A stretch of 64,000 nucleotides of DNA. It comes from Cryptobacterium curtum DSM 15641 (GTDB lineage Bacteria; Actinomycetota; Coriobacteriia; Coriobacteriales; Eggerthellaceae). This document shows positions 55,452 through 64,000 of the stretch, in pieces. The notes below the pieces were generated by a model. The model had not been told where the DNA came from. It did no database searches and saw only the letters and a program-made list of their open reading frames with translations. A program made the translations under genes and the position numbers. Position 1 is the first letter of the stretch; the number at the start of each line of letters is the position of its first letter. Where the stretch lies: the NCBI RefSeq assembly GCF_000023845.1, contig NC_013170.1, forward strand, positions 1,280,501-1,344,500. Direction: 5' to 3'.

Positions 55452-55656
55452 GGCATCCTCCTGAATATGCGTGGCGCAATCATAGCATTACCTAGAAATG
55501 CATCGAGGGAACGGATGAGGCCTTCCCTAAAAAGATACTCGGAGAATTACAGGACCGTAGACGTAAAAACTTCTTGAAGGTTAAAAGTCACTTGAACGTC
55601 TGAAGACGAGAAAGGCCCCTCGCAGGTCTTGAAAGCAAACGGGCTTCGCGCGGGTT
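55452..55656. other. Gap between menG and the amidohydrolase gene
   Basis: 205 bases without a supported gene; it presumably holds the promoter of the amidohydrolase and the end of the menG transcript. No clear terminator found. Confidence 0.4.
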
Positions 55657-56445
55657 TTACTTTACCGCCGTATGAAGCGCCGCGGCACCGAAGGCAACGC
55701 GTTCGTACGTTACCTGGGAAAACCCAGCACCGTGCAGCATGTCAGCGAACGTTTCGCAATCGGGAAACGCCTTGATAGACTGTGCAAGATAGACGAAATC
55801 ATCTCGTTTACCGGTGAAATGCTGCCCCCAAGCGGGAATGCCCCACTTAAGATACGCCCGGTAAAACGCCCGCTCTATCGGTCGTGTAGGCTGACTGAAC
55901 TCCAAGATAACTACGGTACCACCTGGTACCAGCACCCGATGAATTTCACGCAGTGCACGCAGGCGATCAGGCATATTGCGAATACCGTACGCCATAGTAA
56001 CCACATCGAACGACGCATCCGCAAAGGGCATATCCTGGGCATCAACCACCTGACACGATACGTCGACACTCCGTGCATCACCAGCTGTAATGCGCTTTTT
56101 TGCCACTTCTAACATGCCGGGCGTGTAGTCTGTTAAAAGAATTGAAGCCGGATGGTAACGCCGACACAGCGTAAACGTTACCTCGCCCGTGCCACCCGCC
56201 ACATCGAGAACGCGCGAGGTTGAATTAATAGGTGCCAAATCGGCCAAGCGTTCAAGCCATTTGCGATCTTGTCCAAAGCTTGAAGCATGATTGAACTGTT
56301 CGTATTGATCGGCGATTTCACTAAAGATGGAAAGCACTCGCTCTTCCGAAAGAGCAGCAGGTGCCGCCTTGCCCGTAGCTGTATCAATAGTTGCTTTTTG
56401 TTCAGTAAGCGCACTCTGCTGCGGATGCTCTTCTTCCAACGTCAT
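55657..56445 (-). CDS. menG: Demethylmenaquinone methyltransferase
   Basis: MenG/UbiE family, 262 residues from ATG 56443-56445. It methylates demethylmenaquinone in the last step of menaquinone synthesis. SAM motif LDVAGGTGEVTF, MAYGIRNMPDRLRALREIHRVLVPGG and the LEFSQPTRP region. It starts one base after the tsaB-rimI-tsaD stop, so it is translationally coupled to the t6A gene. The N-terminal 30 residues are Ala/Thr/Gln/Glu-rich and probably variable. Confidence 0.92.
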   Translation of the reverse strand: MTLEEEHPQQSALTEQKATIDTATGKAAPAALSEERVLSIFSEIADQYEQFNHASSFGQDRKWLERLADLAPINSTSRVLDVAGGTGEVTFTLCRRYHPASILLTDYTPGMLEVAKKRITAGDARSVDVSCQVVDAQDMPFADASFDVVTMAYGIRNMPDRLRALREIHRVLVPGGTVVILEFSQPTRPIERAFYRAYLKWGIPAWGQHFTGKRDDFVYLAQSIKAFPDCETFADMLHGAGFSQVTYERVAFGAAALHTAVK

Positions 56446-56446
56446 T

Positions 56447-59029
56447 TTAGTATGGCTCCTCAAGATTGCTATGGGCTGCAGCATCGGTATCAAGACCGCT
56501 TGTCTTGCCCGCCTGGTACCGGTCGAGTGCCACAAGCGCTATCATCGCCGCATTGTCCGTGCAGGCACGTGCTGGCGGCATGGTCAGGCGCACACCACGC
56601 TGCGCACAAGCGCTCTCATACGCCGCACGCAAAGCCGGATTGGCAGCTACACCCCCACCAAGGCAGAATTCCTTCGCTCCCGTTTCGTCAAGAGCTGCTG
56701 TAGCCTTTGCGACCTGCACATCGATAACCGCCGCTTGAAAGCTTGCCGCAATGTCAGGCACATTCAGATCGGCCTTTTGCTGCTGTTGGTTGTGAATGTA
56801 GGTAACAACAGCAGTCTTTAACCCCGAAAGCGAGAAACGCAAATCACCTGAATGCATCATGGCACGGGGAAAGTGAATAGCAGCTGGATTGCCCTGCTGC
56901 GCTAATCGCGAGATCACCGGACCACCCGGATACCCAAGGCCGAGTGCCTTAGCTACCTTATCGAATGCTTCGCCCACCGCATCGTCAATGGTTGATCCCA
57001 TAACGCAATAGTCACCCCAGTCGCGCACGTGAACAAGCATGGTATGCCCACCCGAAACAAGCGATACCACCAGCGGCGGTTTGATGTCACTGCGCGCCAG
57101 TTTGTTCGCGTATAGATGACCTTCTAGATGATTCACTTTTATAAAGGGAATGCCGGCCGCCCAGGCGGCAGCCTTGGCGTACGCCACACCCACAACGAGT
57201 GCGCCCACCAAACCGGGTGCGTACGTAACAGCCACAGCATCAAGGCTGTTCCATGAAAGGTTTGCCGTGCCAAGATGTTCCGCTGCTTCATCAAGGCATG
57301 CTTGCACAACGCCACAGATTGCCTCAACATGCTTGCGACTCGCAATTTCAGGAACCACGCCGCCAAATCGCGCGTGAAAGTCGATCTGGCTTGCTACCAC
57401 ATCGGCGATAATGCGCCCGTGCCCATCGACAATAGCCGCCGCCGTTTCGTCACATGACGACTCGATCGCCAAGATAAGTGGATGGGAACTGTCCGCAGGT
57501 GACACCTGACCGATAAGCAAATCCATTCCTGCCACATCATGCACAGACAGTGGCAGTGGCCCCGTCATGATAAGCGCATCTTCACGATCGCGATAATAGT
57601 GAACCCGTCGCCCCACTTCAGCAAGCCCTACCGTCTGATAAAACGACTGAGCAACCTCGTTTGAAGCGCGTACCTCAAGCGTGCACTCGCAAGCCCCCAA
57701 ATCGCGCGCATCACTTGCGAGATGCGCCAAAAGTTCACGCGCAATACCTCGGCGCCGATATGCTGGTTCACACGCTATCTTCAGTATCTGTAGTTGCCCT
57801 TCGACTACCCAGCCACCCGCATAGGCAACTAAGGCATTGCTCGTCTCATCGCACGCCACCCACCAGGTACGATCGCGACGCGCTACATCGTCACGTATTG
57901 ATGATTCGCTCCATGTATCATCCGGCATCAACTGACTATCAAGTTCAGCAAGAGTCGGCACGTCCGCTATAGTTGCTGGACGAAAAGACACACTCTGTAC
58001 GCCTTTATCTATGTCCCTGTCTTCGCCCACCGCTGCATGCGATGGAACAGATGCCGACTGAACGCCCGTGTGCAAGTTGCGCGGAATCTGTGCCTTGGCG
58101 ACATCGCGCATACGCTCGTTTTCTTCAGCGTCGGAAAGTCTTGTATACACCGGAAGCAAAAATGCCGGATCATGACGACGGACATCAAACGGATTGGCAT
58201 CGCCACGGCGCCAAGCTGCCTGAAGTGCTGCGAGTAAGCCAGAACCTGCGCACGTCCATACCTCTTCGGGGGCAAAGGTCCCACACGGGGCAAATAAATC
58301 GGCGTATTTAGAAAGCGCATCACCAGCAATAATTAACTGAGCACCCCGTGCAGAGGAATCTGTTGGGCTTGCTGGTGATACGACCTCTTCAGCAGATGAA
58401 TCGGACACGGTTGCTGACAGTGTTGCCGCCTCGACGGAAGCACTAAACAGATCCGCCGAACGTACTGACGATGCTGCCGCTTCAGCGGATAAGTCCGCTG
58501 AGTCCACCAGTAATACAGCCGCTTCAGCAAGCCGTCGCGCTTCCTCTTGGGCCTTCACGACCGTATCCAGTTCCAAACGATGCACACCAGCATCGTCAAG
58601 AGTAAACCGAACCGGATAGACTTCTTTGCGCATGGCATCGGCCAACACCAGCGCCTGACCGCGGATACCTGCCTCGTGCATCTGCCATGCAATCGCATCA
58701 AGCGTCGATACACCAATAAGCGGCACCCCAAGCGCCTGAGCTATGCCTTTCGCCGTAGCAATACAGATGCGCACTCCAGTAAACGATCCTGGTCCGCGTC
58801 CACAACAAACCGTCGCAATATCGGCACGTTCCATCTTTTCTGCTGTAAGCAGCGCATCGATTTCAGGAAGCAAACGAGTATTTGATGACCGATGCGCAGG
58901 AATACGTTTCGAAGCCACGCAGCGCACCGTCTGTGTTGTGTCGTCCAAAACACCTAAGCCAAGAGCAATTACTTCATTGGCTGTATCAAAAGCAAGAACA
59001 GCCCGTGGCCGTTCAGCAGAAAAATCCAT
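56447..59029 (-). CDS. Fused TsaB-RimI-TsaD (tRNA t6A threonylcarbamoylation and ribosomal S18 acetylation)
   Basis: An 860-residue, three-domain protein. The N-terminal TsaB part (AFDTANEVIALGLG, CCGRGPGSFTGVR) is interrupted by an Ala/Ser/Glu-rich low-complexity insertion (about 175-235). The middle GNAT domain is RimI-like (PAYRRRGIARELLAHLA). The C-terminal TsaD part (about 515-855) has ILAIESSCDETAAAIV, metal ligands in HLEGHLYAN and the LVSGGHTML and LGGGVAANPALR motifs. TsaD with TsaB and TsaE makes t6A in tRNA reading ANN codons. The fusion fixes stoichiometry. tsaE is upstream. All expected residues are present. Confidence 0.93.
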   Translation of the reverse strand: MDFSAERPRAVLAFDTANEVIALGLGVLDDTTQTVRCVASKRIPAHRSSNTRLLPEIDALLTAEKMERADIATVCCGRGPGSFTGVRICIATAKGIAQALGVPLIGVSTLDAIAWQMHEAGIRGQALVLADAMRKEVYPVRFTLDDAGVHRLELDTVVKAQEEARRLAEAAVLLVDSADLSAEAAASSVRSADLFSASVEAATLSATVSDSSAEEVVSPASPTDSSARGAQLIIAGDALSKYADLFAPCGTFAPEEVWTCAGSGLLAALQAAWRRGDANPFDVRRHDPAFLLPVYTRLSDAEENERMRDVAKAQIPRNLHTGVQSASVPSHAAVGEDRDIDKGVQSVSFRPATIADVPTLAELDSQLMPDDTWSESSIRDDVARRDRTWWVACDETSNALVAYAGGWVVEGQLQILKIACEPAYRRRGIARELLAHLASDARDLGACECTLEVRASNEVAQSFYQTVGLAEVGRRVHYYRDREDALIMTGPLPLSVHDVAGMDLLIGQVSPADSSHPLILAIESSCDETAAAIVDGHGRIIADVVASQIDFHARFGGVVPEIASRKHVEAICGVVQACLDEAAEHLGTANLSWNSLDAVAVTYAPGLVGALVVGVAYAKAAAWAAGIPFIKVNHLEGHLYANKLARSDIKPPLVVSLVSGGHTMLVHVRDWGDYCVMGSTIDDAVGEAFDKVAKALGLGYPGGPVISRLAQQGNPAAIHFPRAMMHSGDLRFSLSGLKTAVVTYIHNQQQQKADLNVPDIAASFQAAVIDVQVAKATAALDETGAKEFCLGGGVAANPALRAAYESACAQRGVRLTMPPARACTDNAAMIALVALDRYQAGKTSGLDTDAAAHSNLEEPY

Positions 59030-59090
59030 GAAACCGCTTCCTTATTGTATTGCGCGCCTATTGTACGGCATACCGCAAACACCTCTGCGA

Positions 59091-59582
59091 TCAGGTGAGC
59101 GCATTCGACCAATCTTCAAGCAGCGTCGTCGAACGCATGCCCACCGCACGAGTTGTTATGCGACGCGAGACGTTATCGACTACAGCGATGTCAAGCGCAA
59201 GATAGTCATCGGGCAGGTCATCAGGAAATTTGCAAGCCCATTCCACAAAGCTAGCACCCTCACCTTCAAGCGCTTCCCAATACCCCACATCGTCCAGATT
59301 GGCCGGATCTTCCAGCCGATACAGATCGAAATGGTGAAGAGGAAGACGACCATCGTCATAAATCGACTGGATGTTAAAGGTAGGGCTCGTTACTGGCTGA
59401 GACACACCAAGTGCCCGCGCAATCGCCTGCACAAAACGTGTTTTACCTGCGCCTAAGCCCCCATCGAGCAGCACGACATCCCCAGGTTGCAGCAAGGGTG
59501 CCAACGCAGCTGCTAAATGCTCAGTTTGTGCTTCGTCTGACGCCATGAAAATATGTTCGGTGCTCGTGTTCATGTAGGGCAT
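59091..59582 (-). CDS. tsaE: tRNA threonylcarbamoyladenosine ATPase TsaE
   Basis: The ATPase of the t6A complex, 163 residues. P-loop DGGLGAGKTRFVQAIA, TSPTFNIQSIYDDGRLPLHHFDLYRLEDP and FVEWACKFPDDLP motifs. Start uncertain: ATG 59580-59582 or 59571-59573; neither has a strong site. Upstream neighbour is the Nudix gene, 44 bases away. Downstream is the TsaB-RimI-TsaD gene; together they form the t6A operon. Confidence 0.9.
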   Translation of the reverse strand: MPYMNTSTEHIFMASDEAQTEHLAAALAPLLQPGDVVLLDGGLGAGKTRFVQAIARALGVSQPVTSPTFNIQSIYDDGRLPLHHFDLYRLEDPANLDDVGYWEALEGEGASFVEWACKFPDDLPDDYLALDIAVVDNVSRRITTRAVGMRSTTLLEDWSNALT

Positions 59583-59625
59583 TGTACCGCGCCGATCTAC
59601 CGTCTTACTACGTAGACCCGCTATC

Positions 59626-60021
59626 TTATCGTGCGATCCCCTGGCGACGAATCTCTTCAATCACCTGGATATCAGCAGGAAGCCATTCGACTGAGAAAAG
59701 CTCCCGCGCCCCCAACCAGCGGGATGCCTCATGCTCAAGCAAGGTAAATGAACCATCCTTTAAGTGACATAGATAGCAATGCATATGCAGACAGAAGTCA
59801 TCATATGGGTAATCGATCACGCAAACAGAGCGCTCAACATCGATAGTTGCATCCAGCTCTTCGCGAATTTCCCGCACAAGAGCTTCAATGGGTAATTCTC
59901 CCGGTTCAAGCTTTCCACCAGGGAATTCCCATCCATCCTTAAAAGTACCATAGCCACGCTGAGTTGCGAGTATCTTTCCATCGCACTCGATAATGGCTGC
60001 CGCTACTTCCACCATCTTCAT
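59626..60021 (-). CDS. Nudix hydrolase, MutT-like (8-oxo-dGTP diphosphatase family)
   Basis: A 131-residue Nudix protein. Nudix box GGKLEPGELPIEALVREIREEL is intact after WEFP. Typical MutT length and start MKMVEVAAAIIECDG. The GGAG site eight bases before ATG 60019-60021 favours this start over GTG 60030. Probably removes oxidised dGTP from the pool; other substrates cannot be excluded. Upstream of tsaE. Confidence 0.85.
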   Translation of the reverse strand: MKMVEVAAAIIECDGKILATQRGYGTFKDGWEFPGGKLEPGELPIEALVREIREELDATIDVERSVCVIDYPYDDFCLHMHCYLCHLKDGSFTLLEHEASRWLGARELFSVEWLPADIQVIEEIRRQGIAR

Positions 60022-60120
60022 ACTCAGCACTCCGAAGGTTTATACGCTGGTTGTAGCAACACGATATCTATCGAAGCGGTTGCTTCATATGGTGCAGAAA
60101 CAACCACTTCGCCCTGCACC

Positions 60121-62598
60121 CTATCCACGTACTTCAGCTCCGGTAGCGTTACCAACTTTCTTCACCAGACGACTATGAGCCTTCTCGACTTCTTCGCTTG
60201 TAAGTGTATGGTCAAGCGATTGATACTCAAGTGCATAGGCCATCGACTTTTTACCGGCGCCGATGCGTTCTTCATCGCGATACACATCAAACAGACGAAT
60301 ATTGCTCAGAAGCTTGCCACCAGCGCTACGCATGCACTGCTCAAGACGTTCGTTCGTTACGTCTTCATCAACAACAAACGCTACGTCCAGCGAAACCGGC
60401 GGAAATTCCGGTACCTCGTATGTTTCACGCTCGATGCGCGCCGACTTTACCAATGCATCAACATCGAGTTCAAACGCCACAATGGGGGCCTGCGTTTCAA
60501 ACGCCTGTGCAGCCAGTGGATGAATTTCTCCTACCCAGCCAATAACAGTGCCAGCTGAAAGCATTTCGGCTGCCCGACCTGTCTGCAAAAAGGAAGCTGC
60601 CTGCTCGTCAAGAGCGCGAAAACGAATCTTCGGGATTGCCAACTCACGTGCAATATTTTCAAGCACACCTTTACCATCAAAGAAATTAAGCTCAACCGCA
60701 TGGCGATTCCAGCCGGTCTCGTGAAGCGACCCTGCTAAAACGCCCGCCAACTTTACACGCTGCCGTGGCAACTTACGCCCTTCGTGTGCTGCGAATACAT
60801 TGCCAATCTCGTAGAGCTGAATATTTGCCACCCCGTGATTCTGGTTGTATGCAACGCTGTGCAGCAAGCCCGGAACAATACTCTGACGCATCACCGACTG
60901 GTCGGCGTTAATTGGGTTGATAAGCTCGACTGGTTCGCCATCAATAACCGTATTCATACGCAGTCGTGCAAGATCATCGGGGCTTGCAAACGAATAGGTC
61001 ATGGTTTCGTTGAGTCCACTCGCTGACAGGGTGTGATGCAGGGTTGCAACCACCTGCTCTGACCACGACCGCTTGCCCACACGCCCACGACCGCCCGGCA
61101 AGGTGGGCGGCACGTTTTCCATACCATGGAGACGCAAAACTTCTTCATAGAGGTCAATCTCGCGTTCCAAATCGGGGCGGAATGTGGGGGCAACCACCGA
61201 CAGTGTGCCCTCTTCCCCAGAAGTTTCCGTCTCAGCAGCTTCAACCGTGCAACCAAGACGCCGCAAAATATCTGAGACCTCTTCGATGGACACTTCAACG
61301 CCCATCATTGAACAGAAGCGCTTCGTGCGAAACGTTAGCTGCACCGGCTCGGTCTTTTCGAGCCACACATCTACCAATCCCCGGCAGACCGTACCTCCGG
61401 TAAGCTCTGCAATAAGAGATGCCGCAAAATCAGCGCGTTTATCGATATCGACGTCGTCAACACGCCGCTCATAGCGCATGCTGCTTTCGCTGATAAGCCC
61501 CAGATTGCGGCTCGTGCGGCTTGTATGGGCAGGGCTAAAGGTAGCTGCCTCAAGCAGAATATCGCAGGTAGTATCAACTACTTCGGTATCAAGGCCGCCC
61601 ATTACCCCAGCTAATGCCACTGCACGATCAGGCGTTGCTATTACCGTCATATCACTGGTCAGAGTACGCTCTTCGCCGTCAAGCGTCGTGAGCTTTTCGC
61701 CCTCCGCTGCCGCGCGCACCCGAATGTGCGCCTTGCCGCTGGCATCCGCAACCTTATTGAAGTCAAATGCATGGAGCGGCTGACCCAGCAAAAACAGCAC
61801 ATAGTTGGTTGCGTCAACCACATTATTGATAGGTCGAGCGCCTGCCGCAGCAATACGTTCAGCAAGCCATTGCGGACTTGGACCCACCTTTACATTGCGT
61901 ATCACCCGTGCGGTATAGCGCGGACAAAGCGACGCTTCATCAATGGATACCTCAACCATATCGGCAGTGGCTTGACCGCCTTCTTTGAGCGTGCGTCCTT
62001 CGCGGACATCGGTAACGGGAATACGATACATAGCGCCCACTTCACGCGCCATACCTTCCATCGAAAGGCAATCAGGTCGATTGGGAGTAATTTCCAAATC
62101 GAGAATACGATCGGACAAGCCAAGATACTGAGCGAGATCCAAGCCAAGCGGGGTGTTCTCCGGAAGAATATACAGCCCGTCGACATCTTCGCCCAAGCCA
62201 AGTTCACGCGCCGAGCAATTCATACCCATGCTGACTTGGCCACGCAACTTACTTTTTTTGATGGTAATATCACCTGGTAACTTTGCACCTACCAGGGCAA
62301 CGGGAATCTTATCGCCCTTGTAGAAGTTCTGCGCACCACACACAATCTGAAGCGGTTCGGGGTTGCCATCGGCATCCACATTACGCAGACCCACGTTGAC
62401 CTGGGTGATAAACATATGATCCGAATTGGGATGGGGAATCTTTTCAACTACCTGACCGGTATAAACGCCTGAAAATGCGGCGCCTGTTTCGTCAACCCCT
62501 TCTACACCCGTGCCGGTTAAATCCAAACGATCGCAAAACTCTTTCGTGTTATCGGGTACTGCGACATAGGTAGAAAGCCATTTCAGAGAAACCTTCAT
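60121..62598 (-). CDS. pheT: Phenylalanine-tRNA ligase beta subunit
   Basis: PheT, 825 residues, the structural and editing subunit of the (alpha-beta)2 enzyme. MKVSLKWLSTYV start, EMAP-like tRNA-binding domain (GQVVEKIPHPNSDHMFITQV, CGAQNF), B3/B4 editing region (GARPINNVVDATNYVLF), B5 (ISEDI-like VSIEEVSDILRRLGC), and the FDX-ACB C-terminus (PEFPPVSLDVAFVVDEDV). It lies 33 bases downstream of pheS. Regulated from the T-box leader upstream of pheS. Confidence 0.96.
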   Translation of the reverse strand: MKVSLKWLSTYVAVPDNTKEFCDRLDLTGTGVEGVDETGAAFSGVYTGQVVEKIPHPNSDHMFITQVNVGLRNVDADGNPEPLQIVCGAQNFYKGDKIPVALVGAKLPGDITIKKSKLRGQVSMGMNCSARELGLGEDVDGLYILPENTPLGLDLAQYLGLSDRILDLEITPNRPDCLSMEGMAREVGAMYRIPVTDVREGRTLKEGGQATADMVEVSIDEASLCPRYTARVIRNVKVGPSPQWLAERIAAAGARPINNVVDATNYVLFLLGQPLHAFDFNKVADASGKAHIRVRAAAEGEKLTTLDGEERTLTSDMTVIATPDRAVALAGVMGGLDTEVVDTTCDILLEAATFSPAHTSRTSRNLGLISESSMRYERRVDDVDIDKRADFAASLIAELTGGTVCRGLVDVWLEKTEPVQLTFRTKRFCSMMGVEVSIEEVSDILRRLGCTVEAAETETSGEEGTLSVVAPTFRPDLEREIDLYEEVLRLHGMENVPPTLPGGRGRVGKRSWSEQVVATLHHTLSASGLNETMTYSFASPDDLARLRMNTVIDGEPVELINPINADQSVMRQSIVPGLLHSVAYNQNHGVANIQLYEIGNVFAAHEGRKLPRQRVKLAGVLAGSLHETGWNRHAVELNFFDGKGVLENIARELAIPKIRFRALDEQAASFLQTGRAAEMLSAGTVIGWVGEIHPLAAQAFETQAPIVAFELDVDALVKSARIERETYEVPEFPPVSLDVAFVVDEDVTNERLEQCMRSAGGKLLSNIRLFDVYRDEERIGAGKKSMAYALEYQSLDHTLTSEEVEKAHSRLVKKVGNATGAEVRG

Positions 62599-62631
62599 GT
62601 CATTCTTCTTTCTGTGATGATCCGCCGAATA

Positions 62632-63693
62632 CTAGAACTGGCGCAAGAAGCGCATATCACCCTCAAGGAGCATGCGCAAATCAGGCACGTTGTACTTCAG
62701 AGCAGCAATACGCTCGACGCCCATACCGAACGCAAATCCTGAATACTCTTCGGGATCAATACCGGCGTAACCAAACACATTCGGGTCGACCATGCCGCAG
62801 CCAAGCACCTCTACCCAACCTGTTCCTTTGCAGAAACGGCATCCTTTACCACCGCAAATACCGCAGCTCACATCCGCTTCAGCAGATGGTTCGGTAAAGG
62901 GGAAATAATGTGGCCTGAGACGTGTTTTGCGATCGTCGCCAAATATCTGCTTGCAGAAATAATCAATCGTACCTTTCAAATCACCAAAAGTAATACCACG
63001 ATCGACAACCAGACCTTCTATCTGATTGAATTGGGGTAAATGGCTTGGATCAGCCACATCACGGCGATACACCGTTCCGGGCGCAATAATATAGATAGGC
63101 GGTTCTGATTCTTCCATCACGTGCGCTTGCACCCCTGAAGTCTGCGTGCGTAACAGCACGTCGGATTCACCACGTACGGCTGCCGTATCGCCTGAACGAT
63201 CAACTACATAGAACGTATCCTGCATACCACGCGCCGGATGATCGGGTGGTGTATTCAGAGCCTCAAAGTTGTAGTAGTCGTTTTCGATTTCATTTCCACT
63301 TGCTACTGAATAGCCCAGACCAAGGAAGACTTCGGTTATTTCATCGGTAATGCGGCTGATTAAATGACGGGTACCTATCTGCTGAGCTCGTCCAGGCAAG
63401 GTAATATCAACCGCGCCTGCTGCCATCTTCGCGGCCAATTCAGCTTGACCAAGCTCTTCTTTGCGATTGGTCAGCGCTTCTTCGATTACGGTACGCACCG
63501 TATTGGCAGCCTTGCCCACCTGTGCACGCTCGGAAGAGGGAATTTGCCCCATCGAACGCAGGTAACCAGTTAACGTACCGGAACGCCCCAGCACCCCCAC
63601 ACGTACCTGCTCAAGCGCTGCTGTATCGCTTGCTGTCGCAATTTCTGCCAGCGTCTTATCCTGCAAAGTAGCAAGCTCATCAACGATCGCCAT
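62632..63693 (-). CDS. pheS: Phenylalanine-tRNA ligase alpha subunit
   Basis: PheS, 353 residues, the catalytic subunit. The class II synthetase core has motif 2-like RTQTSGVQAHVME, the Phe-binding FTEPSAEADVSC and GCGMVDPNVF, then GFAFGMGVERIAALKY (motif 3). An N-terminal coiled coil precedes it. The ATG 63691-63693 has GAGAAAAGG upstream. It heads the pheST operon. Confidence 0.97.
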   Translation of the reverse strand: MAIVDELATLQDKTLAEIATASDTAALEQVRVGVLGRSGTLTGYLRSMGQIPSSERAQVGKAANTVRTVIEEALTNRKEELGQAELAAKMAAGAVDITLPGRAQQIGTRHLISRITDEITEVFLGLGYSVASGNEIENDYYNFEALNTPPDHPARGMQDTFYVVDRSGDTAAVRGESDVLLRTQTSGVQAHVMEESEPPIYIIAPGTVYRRDVADPSHLPQFNQIEGLVVDRGITFGDLKGTIDYFCKQIFGDDRKTRLRPHYFPFTEPSAEADVSCGICGGKGCRFCKGTGWVEVLGCGMVDPNVFGYAGIDPEEYSGFAFGMGVERIAALKYNVPDLRMLLEGDMRFLRQF

Positions 63694-63705
63694 GCCTTTT
63701 CTCCC

Positions 63706-64000
63706 TTCAAATATAAAGAGTCCCTCTCATCCTTTTCCAAGGACGAGAGGGACTCTCGCGGTACCACCCTGGTTGACAGAAACAACTGCTATCAGCGGAA
63801 TCTGCCCACTTATCTGCTCTGTAACGGGAGCACCCGATGCGGACTACTAAGTTTGTTGTGCTGCCACAACGTTGTCGTATCACATACGACGCCATTCCCC
63901 CGCATAGCTCTGAAGTGAATCGCCGCGCATGTTTCCGAACCCTTACAGCCACGAGGTTCTTCTCTGGTTTCACATGGGACCGCGACGCTGTCTTCGTCAT
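63706..64000 (-). promoter_or_regulatory. T-box leader of pheST with terminator/antiterminator
   Basis: On the minus strand the 14-base T-box core AGGGTGGTACCGCG (63757-63770) is followed by AGAGTCCCTCTCGTCC, which pairs with GGATGAGAGGGACTCT (about 63715-63756) to form the terminator, ending in a short U-rich tail. Uncharged tRNA-Phe pairing with the T-box would favour the antiterminator. The specifier (UUC expected) is not confidently placed; UUCA occurs twice near 63908-63922. The 5' end may reach past the window edge. Confidence 0.9.

Overview
The window looks like the chromosome of an anaerobic, heme-using actinobacterium of the class Coriobacteriia (Eggerthellaceae-like). The clues are base composition near 50% GC, a selenium-dependent respiratory formate dehydrogenase, a Tat-exported FAD reductase, a fused TsaB-RimI-TsaD protein, a futalosine-type deaminase next to the menaquinone methyltransferase, and many Ala/Ser/Thr-rich insertions in housekeeping proteins. 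A small-genome relative such as Cryptobacterium would fit, but that is an impression, not an alignment. Most genes lie on the minus strand.

Layout. (1) 0-7.3 kb: a CsoR-type copper regulator with its operator, then the formate dehydrogenase operon fdhA(Sec)-fdhB-fdhC-fdhE-fdhD, read leftward. FdhA is interrupted by an in-frame UGA at 6692-6694 followed by a convincing SECIS hairpin. (2) 7.7-20.1 kb: a selenium island. selD is itself a selenoprotein (UGA at 7772-7774, which forces the start back to 7721). A leftward six-gene operon encodes a double-cubane-type 2-hydroxyacyl-CoA dehydratase-family protein, two DUF3343 proteins, YedF, a class V aminotransferase broken by a one-base frameshift, and the matching ATP-dependent activase. 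A glycosyltransferase diverges from selA-selB-selC, where selC is a 98-nt tRNA-Sec. (3) 20.2-25.9 kb: a flavodoxin, an AbiE toxin-antitoxin pair with a palindromic operator, a DUF1846 protein, an ABC ATPase and a small membrane protein. (4) 25.9-36.2 kb: cytochrome bd oxidase (cydAB), a HemN/HemW-like radical SAM protein, purD, purA, and the conserved rpsF-ssb-rpsR-rplI-dnaB block. (5) 36.4-44.8 kb: an acidic hypothetical protein, an integration-scar-like region, two tRNA-Ser genes, a PrsA-like lipoprotein foldase, a remnant of a PPDK regulatory protein gene, an ACT protein, folE, exonuclease III and a Tat/lipobox FAD reductase. (6) 44.9-64 kb: purC, a two-component system, a Tat-signal protein, nadE, hypAB, tatC/tatA, an amidohydrolase and menG, the t6A cluster, a Nudix hydrolase, and pheST behind a T-box leader.

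How it fits together. Formate oxidation outside the membrane needs Tat export (tatA/tatC present), Mo and Se cofactor maturation (fdhD, fdhE, selABCD), menaquinone (menG) and a terminal oxidase (cydAB), and all of these are in the window. The most interesting unexplained unit is the operon 9758-14430. It pairs an ATP-driven low-potential reductase couple with proteins of the selenium/sulfur-carrier type (YedF, DUF3343, desulfurase-like enzyme), directly between selD and selABC. I infer that it handles or reduces a selenium or sulfur species. No function for the whole operon can be read from the sequence alone.
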